DNA of 64,000 bases from Daphnia pulex (lineage: Eukaryota > Arthropoda > Branchiopoda > Diplostraca > Daphniidae). The translations under genes were made by a program, and so were the position numbers. Position 1 is the first letter of the stretch; each line of letters begins with the position of its first letter. The stretch lies in the NCBI RefSeq assembly GCF_021134715.1, contig NC_060027.1, forward strand, positions 682,001 through 746,000, given 5' to 3'. The notes below the pieces were generated by a model. The model saw only the letters and a program-made list of their open reading frames with translations. It was not told the DNA's origin and searched no databases. This document shows positions 59,889 through 64,000 of this stretch, piece after piece.

Positions 59889-60305
59889 ATGAAGGGAATT
59901 TTGACTAAAATTTTCGACTGCACACTTAGAGAAACTTCTGATGTAGTGAGTAAAGAAATATATAGTTTTCTTGTTAAGAGTGGTAATCATGTATCACTGA
60001 GACTCGAATTTACACAGGCTCAACAAGTAATTGGTATAGGACTTTAAAAAGCTAGGCATTTTGCTTTACTAAAGGCAAAACTTATTATAAATGGTTTAGA
60101 AGGCAAATAAATAGTAGAAAAAGGACAACTTCCAGGTAAGTCGTTGACGATGAGACGGATTGCTTTGGGCATAGCCATCGGAAGGTGCCATTGCCGAAGT
60201 GACCATTCTTATACACTCCTTCAACTAGTCATCTTTGACCTAGAGGTAAAATATCAGCATTACAAAATTGGAATCAACAAACAAGCACAACCACTAAATA
60301 CCTGA
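59889..60305 (+). pseudogene. broken copy of the unknown 138-codon ORF, unit B
   Basis: Aligns base for base with 56306-56722 but carries two in-frame stop codons, a TAA after GIGL and a TAA in the later EGK.IVE part, plus a few missense changes. Copy A is open, so either B decayed or neither is selected. Confidence 0.75.
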
Positions 60306-60459
60306 ACAAGTCGCTGAAGTTCTAGTAAAACGTCTCTGATAATAACCTCGATGGCCTGCTGGTGACACTTTATTTCGACAAACAGTAGGACGAAAGTCAA
60401 AAGAGATGAGGGAAAGGCAGCATTATTTTGCGTCACAGCAAATGGTCTCCTGCTTGCAT

Positions 60460-61156
60460 GAAAGAATAAGAAGGTCTTGCTGAAGAGCGGCAGGTAAAGT
60501 CGTCGAGAGAAGTGAGTGATAGAGGTTGAGGAATGTTAAGGTCGTGACCGGTTCTTCTTGGGGTAGACGAGCTATCTTGGCTTCGACAATTTTTTCCATC
60601 CGGTTGATGTCTCCGGCGGTACATTCTACATTTACATTAAGATATCGTTACCAGATATTGAGGTTCAGGAACAATCTATTAATTAAAATTTATTAGACAA
60701 CCTGAATACTATCCAATTAAAACTGTCAACATACCTACATTGGACTCTGAATGGAAGATACCTCAATGTTGTTCTGTTTAATCCTCTCCACCCATTGGCA
60801 AGCTGCTAGATGGAAGGAGCTGATTGCTATGCATGAGAGGTGTTTAGGAGTGCTTTCATGCGGCTCATGAACCAGTCCATCATGTTGAGAGCATCCAGAA
60901 GAACTGCATAAGGAAGATCATACCAGACTTTCATGCAGCGAAGAACATGAGCAGCTCCATCCCTCAATGCATACATAATTTCACCGCTTTCCTAAAATAC
61001 AAACAACAAATTTAAATTAGTTTGTATTCTCATTAGAAGAAGCATTACAGAATACTTACTCCTCTATTGCTGGCTGTTGAGTGTTGACAGAAGTTGAAGC
61101 TTTGGTTGGAATTTAGCTTCAAAGGCCAAGGCTTGTCGTAGACTCTGCACCAGTGT
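60460..61156 (-). pseudogene. cyclin G fragment in mobile unit B
   Basis: Same three remnants as at 56880-57575, including the same frameshift in the MDWFMSRMKA/PKHLSCIA part and the same TAA (60637-60639). It also has an eight-base insertion after CKC and small deletions in the last exon. Shared defects show the captured gene was already broken before the two units separated. Confidence 0.88.
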
Positions 61157-62186
61157 TGATACATCAGGACTGGTGGAAAAATCACATCAGCTATATCAAT
61201 ATGTCAACATACAAGACCCAATGTTGCCGTCGTGTCAATAAAGAAAGTTGACTTAAATTAATTGTATCATCACCTGAAGCATAGGATCTTTGTAGGAATT
61301 TGCAAATTTCATTTTCCAGATGTTGATGAGTTTGCAAGTCTCAGCCTTGCCGATCCACTGGCATTGGAAACTAATGTAGTTTCACGAATTATAGGGTGGT
61401 AATCCAGCATTGTTCTACCATCACATCGTAAATCATCCTTTGATATATCCAAAGTTGAATTTCGTTAAGTAAGAACAATTTTATTTCAATAAGAGACCAA
61501 CAGAATTTAATTATACCTGGACTCCATGATGAATGAATGCTTTTCGGTATATAAAAAACCGTACGGCTATTGTACCAGCTTTACGTAGTAGGGAAAATAA
61601 TTTACAATCAAAAGATTATACTACCTACATTATTTAAAATTTGACTACATTTTGCTTTAAAATGCCTTGGTTCAGTTGATTGATTAGCAGCCAGCCTTGT
61701 TTTGTTTTTGTTTTGTTTTTGAATCCAATCCAAGGCCGCGTTGTGAAGTTCGTCGGCCTTGAATTATGGATTGGCGTCAGAACCACCTGACGGAAGAAAA
61801 ACTAACTAAAAATAAGCGATTCTTTTTTACATTTAAATCACACCGACCCCATTATGTCAATCAAAGCGGGATCACGACGTTGCAATGTAAAAGCATCCCC
61901 TCTACAAGACGGTCGCAATTTGAATACCGTGACGAAAACCCCCGCAAATCGCATAAAAGAACAATGGAACCCCCCAAACGAAAATCGTTTCCCTATCTCT
62001 CCGAGAGGAACAGCGCCACCTCCCAGAGAGAAATCGAGTAAAAAACCCCGAAAACAGCTATCGAGCCGTAGAAGAAAGAGACGTCGTCGCACAGTCGGAG
62101 TAGGAGGTGGGTAGAGTGGGGTCGGGTGGGGTGGGGTGGGGGTGGGAGGACAGGGTCGTTTGCCGATAAATCCCTATCGGGAAACT

Positions 62187-63814
62187 ATCAATTGATAAAT
62201 TTTTATTTACTAAAACTCAGATTCATTCATGCTTGACTGTCTAGTAGGAATGTCAAGGCTGTGGCATCGGCTAACTATTAAGGATATCTCCTTACCATAG
62301 TAATGAGATATCCGATTAAAAACTGATTCATCCGATCGCGAATATTCAACATTACGAAGCAATAAATTTCATCTTATCGATTTTCCAGCTTAGTTTGCGA
62401 AAATTCAATCCCGAAAAATGATATTGGAGTTAAACGACTTTATGGCAACACGTGTTTGAAGGCTGTGCGACCATCAAACTTTTCCTCATAATAATTTGAA
62501 AGGTATATTTGATTAACCCATTTAATGTCGTCTGCTCAAACGTAATGATAGTTTCTGTTTTAACCAGACTATACAAGTGTTGGCTGGTATTTTATTGGGT
62601 GAATGGATCTGAAATTGCCCACGAGGTCACTGCGTTCAAAATGACGTGCTAACGGGATCGTCCTCAACGGCCCCTATGTTCGCGTAAACGTAAGTAAAAA
62701 TCACGTGACAATTCTTCTTATTTTGGTTGCAAGTTTTTTCCCCTGACATGACGTTTTCTCGTAGCTGTAAACTGGTATTTTTAACAACCTGCGCTGTTTG
62801 TGCCAAAAGTGGACGAGTGTTTCACATAAGGACAATCAAGTTGCTCATTTTCTTGACTGAATTTTAAAATTCGAGTACTTGTTGATCTCAATTTTCTTAA
62901 ATGATGTAACGACAGAACTACTTTGATGCTGACCCGGTTTTTTAAAAAACGTAATAACAGATACATTTGGATGAATAACAGGTTGTGTGGAAGCGTGGTA
63001 TACAGCCACACCCATTTTGATCCAGCGCCAAAAATGAAAAAGCAAAATAACCGGTTAATCTCCATAAGAATAGTTTTACAATTATTTCTCAACGCAAATG
63101 AACAATTATTTCTTCACTATTTGTTATATTTAGCCTTTCAGTTAAACTGTTTGACAATGTCATAATTTTCTATCATAGTTTTAAAAATCAAGACTAAACA
63201 TTGCCGTCAGCCCTTTCAGATTATTTGAATCTACGCTGATTAAATGTCTAGTCAAAATTTAAAAAAAAGTTGATTGACTGGAGGAAAGAAGTAGAAATGC
63301 TGTCAGACATGTTAACAGTTAGACCTCGTTCAAGCAACAAACGATTGAAACAATTTTTATAACTTTTAAATTTTTGAATAAGAACCAGGAATGTCGGCAT
63401 AGTCGTAAAATAAAAACAAATATTTTAATGTACCATTGTATTCCCCCATCGGATAAATTCCAATCAAAATTTTAGGCCTAAAAATTCTTTCCCTTTTTAA
63501 GTTTATTTTTTGGTGTTGACCACCAACTGTTAGCCTAACAAGAAAAGAAGGCCAAACTTTGGTTTAGGTTCGGTTTACAAACCGATTTCTCGATGCGTTC
63601 GTTCAATCTATGATATGATGTTCATCGGGAGGAACCAACCAATAAGAATGCACGAAGAAACCGAAAAAATCACGTGTCCGGTTTCTTCCAGCCAGGTAGT
63701 TGCAGCATGGTGAAGAATTCTTCGAAGCAGGTAGACATGGGTTATCCTTGGAACAGTTAAAGTTCGTTACAGCAGACTACTCACCTGTGAATCTGTGATT
63801 GTTCGTGCATCAAC
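62187..63814. other. right spacer before DHRS7-like gene
   Basis: AT-rich, with no recognisable coding sequence on either strand. The last 150 bases should hold the promoter and 5' UTR of the next gene. Confidence 0.5.
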
Positions 63815-63938
63815 ATGGATTTTTTCACCTTTTTGTTTATAGTATCTTTGCTGATTGTTGTGCTGTTACTCATTCTCATTTTCTTCTCCGATGGTGATTT
63901 AACATTAATGTTTTTAGAGAAAATCGGAACACGGTTAA
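63815..63938 (+). CDS. DHRS7: DHRS7-like dehydrogenase, first exon only
   Basis: ATG at 63815 opens MDFFTFLFIVSLLIVVLLLI, a membrane anchor, followed by SDGDLTLMFLEKIGTRL, and a donor AAGTAAGT at 63939. Human DHRS7 has a hydrophobic start and the string DGDLTLLWAEW at the same place, before its TGASSGIGE cofactor loop. The Rossmann fold would lie in later exons beyond the window. DHRS7 enzymes are ER-membrane short-chain dehydrogenases acting on retinoids and steroids. The call rests on this short match. Confidence 0.65.
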
Positions 63939-64000
63939 GTAAGTTGATTGGCACACCTGAAATTATTTCGTGAAAACTTGTTTGACTAGTTTCTTCTGCT

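Larger units (their letters stand above)
58663..62186. mobile_element. cyclin-G-carrying mobile unit, copy B
   Basis: Second copy of the unit, in the same orientation, starting 3587 bases after copy A and separated from it by 40 unrelated bases (58623-58662). It keeps the same ends, the inner AGTTTCCCGATAGGG (58691), the right-end hairpin and all cargo segments. Differences from copy A are scattered single changes and short indels. Its small ORF (59114-59212, 59274-59438) runs in another frame in exon 2, its unknown ORF is broken, and its cyclin G fragment has an extra indel. Confidence 0.7.

Overview
The window reads as a compact arthropod nuclear genome, most likely a cladoceran crustacean of the Daphnia type. 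The support is indirect: many multi-exon animal genes packed head to tail, introns mostly of 55-100 bases with GT..AG ends, and clear orthologs of animal housekeeping genes. Gene models below were built by joining reading frames at splice sites and checking that every join keeps phase. The species itself is an inference.

Layout. 310-4483 is a young non-autonomous LTR retrotransposon with two LTRs that look identical, a five-base target duplication and only a Gag-like ORF. 5215-6560 is a FAXDC2-like fatty acid hydroxylase. 7874-9792 holds a tandem pair of small secreted peptide precursors with a furin site and a C-terminal amidation signal. Then come syntenin (10605-11955, +), an ANKRD29-like ankyrin protein (12322-14961, -), UMP-CMP kinase (15451-16252, -), the kinesin-2 subunit KIF3B (16980-19827, +), lathosterol oxidase SC5D (21222-22240, +), an unrecognised two-repeat protein (22559-23279, +), a TBL1-like WD40 protein (23787-25599, +) and a secreted, low-complexity acidic/basic protein (26402-27118, +). 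27880-28332 is a decayed partial copy of the ERK gene that lies intact 17 kb downstream. A 4.7 kb stretch without convincing coding sequence leads into a very large CLIP-170/CLIP-190 gene (33540-42055, +). After it come RNA polymerase II subunit RPB11 (42373-43068, -), ERK/MAPK1 (43441-45257, +), the mitochondrial citrate carrier SLC25A1 (46647-48156, -), NADPH-cytochrome P450 reductase (50064-53140, +) and a fatty-acid-binding protein (53631-54449, -).

The right part, 55076-62186, is two head-to-tail copies of a 3.5 kb mobile unit with sharp ends, asymmetric inverted repeats and a right-end hairpin. Each copy carries an antisense, intron-containing, already broken cyclin G fragment, so the element appears to have captured a host gene and then multiplied. 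The window ends with the first coding exon of a DHRS7-like dehydrogenase (63815-63938).

Shared themes. Several genes are lipid or sterol enzymes of the endoplasmic reticulum (FAXDC2-like, SC5D, cytochrome P450 reductase, DHRS7-like), with FABP and citrate export as related functions, but they are separate transcription units and not an operon. CLIP-170 and kinesin-2 are both microtubule proteins. Neighbours are often divergent over short shared promoters (UMP-CMP kinase/KIF3B, RPB11/ERK) or convergent with touching 3' ends (syntenin/ANKRD29, P450 reductase/FABP). The most novel-looking items are the furin/amidation peptide pair, the cyclin-G-carrying tandem element and the large internal duplication in the CLIP coiled coil.
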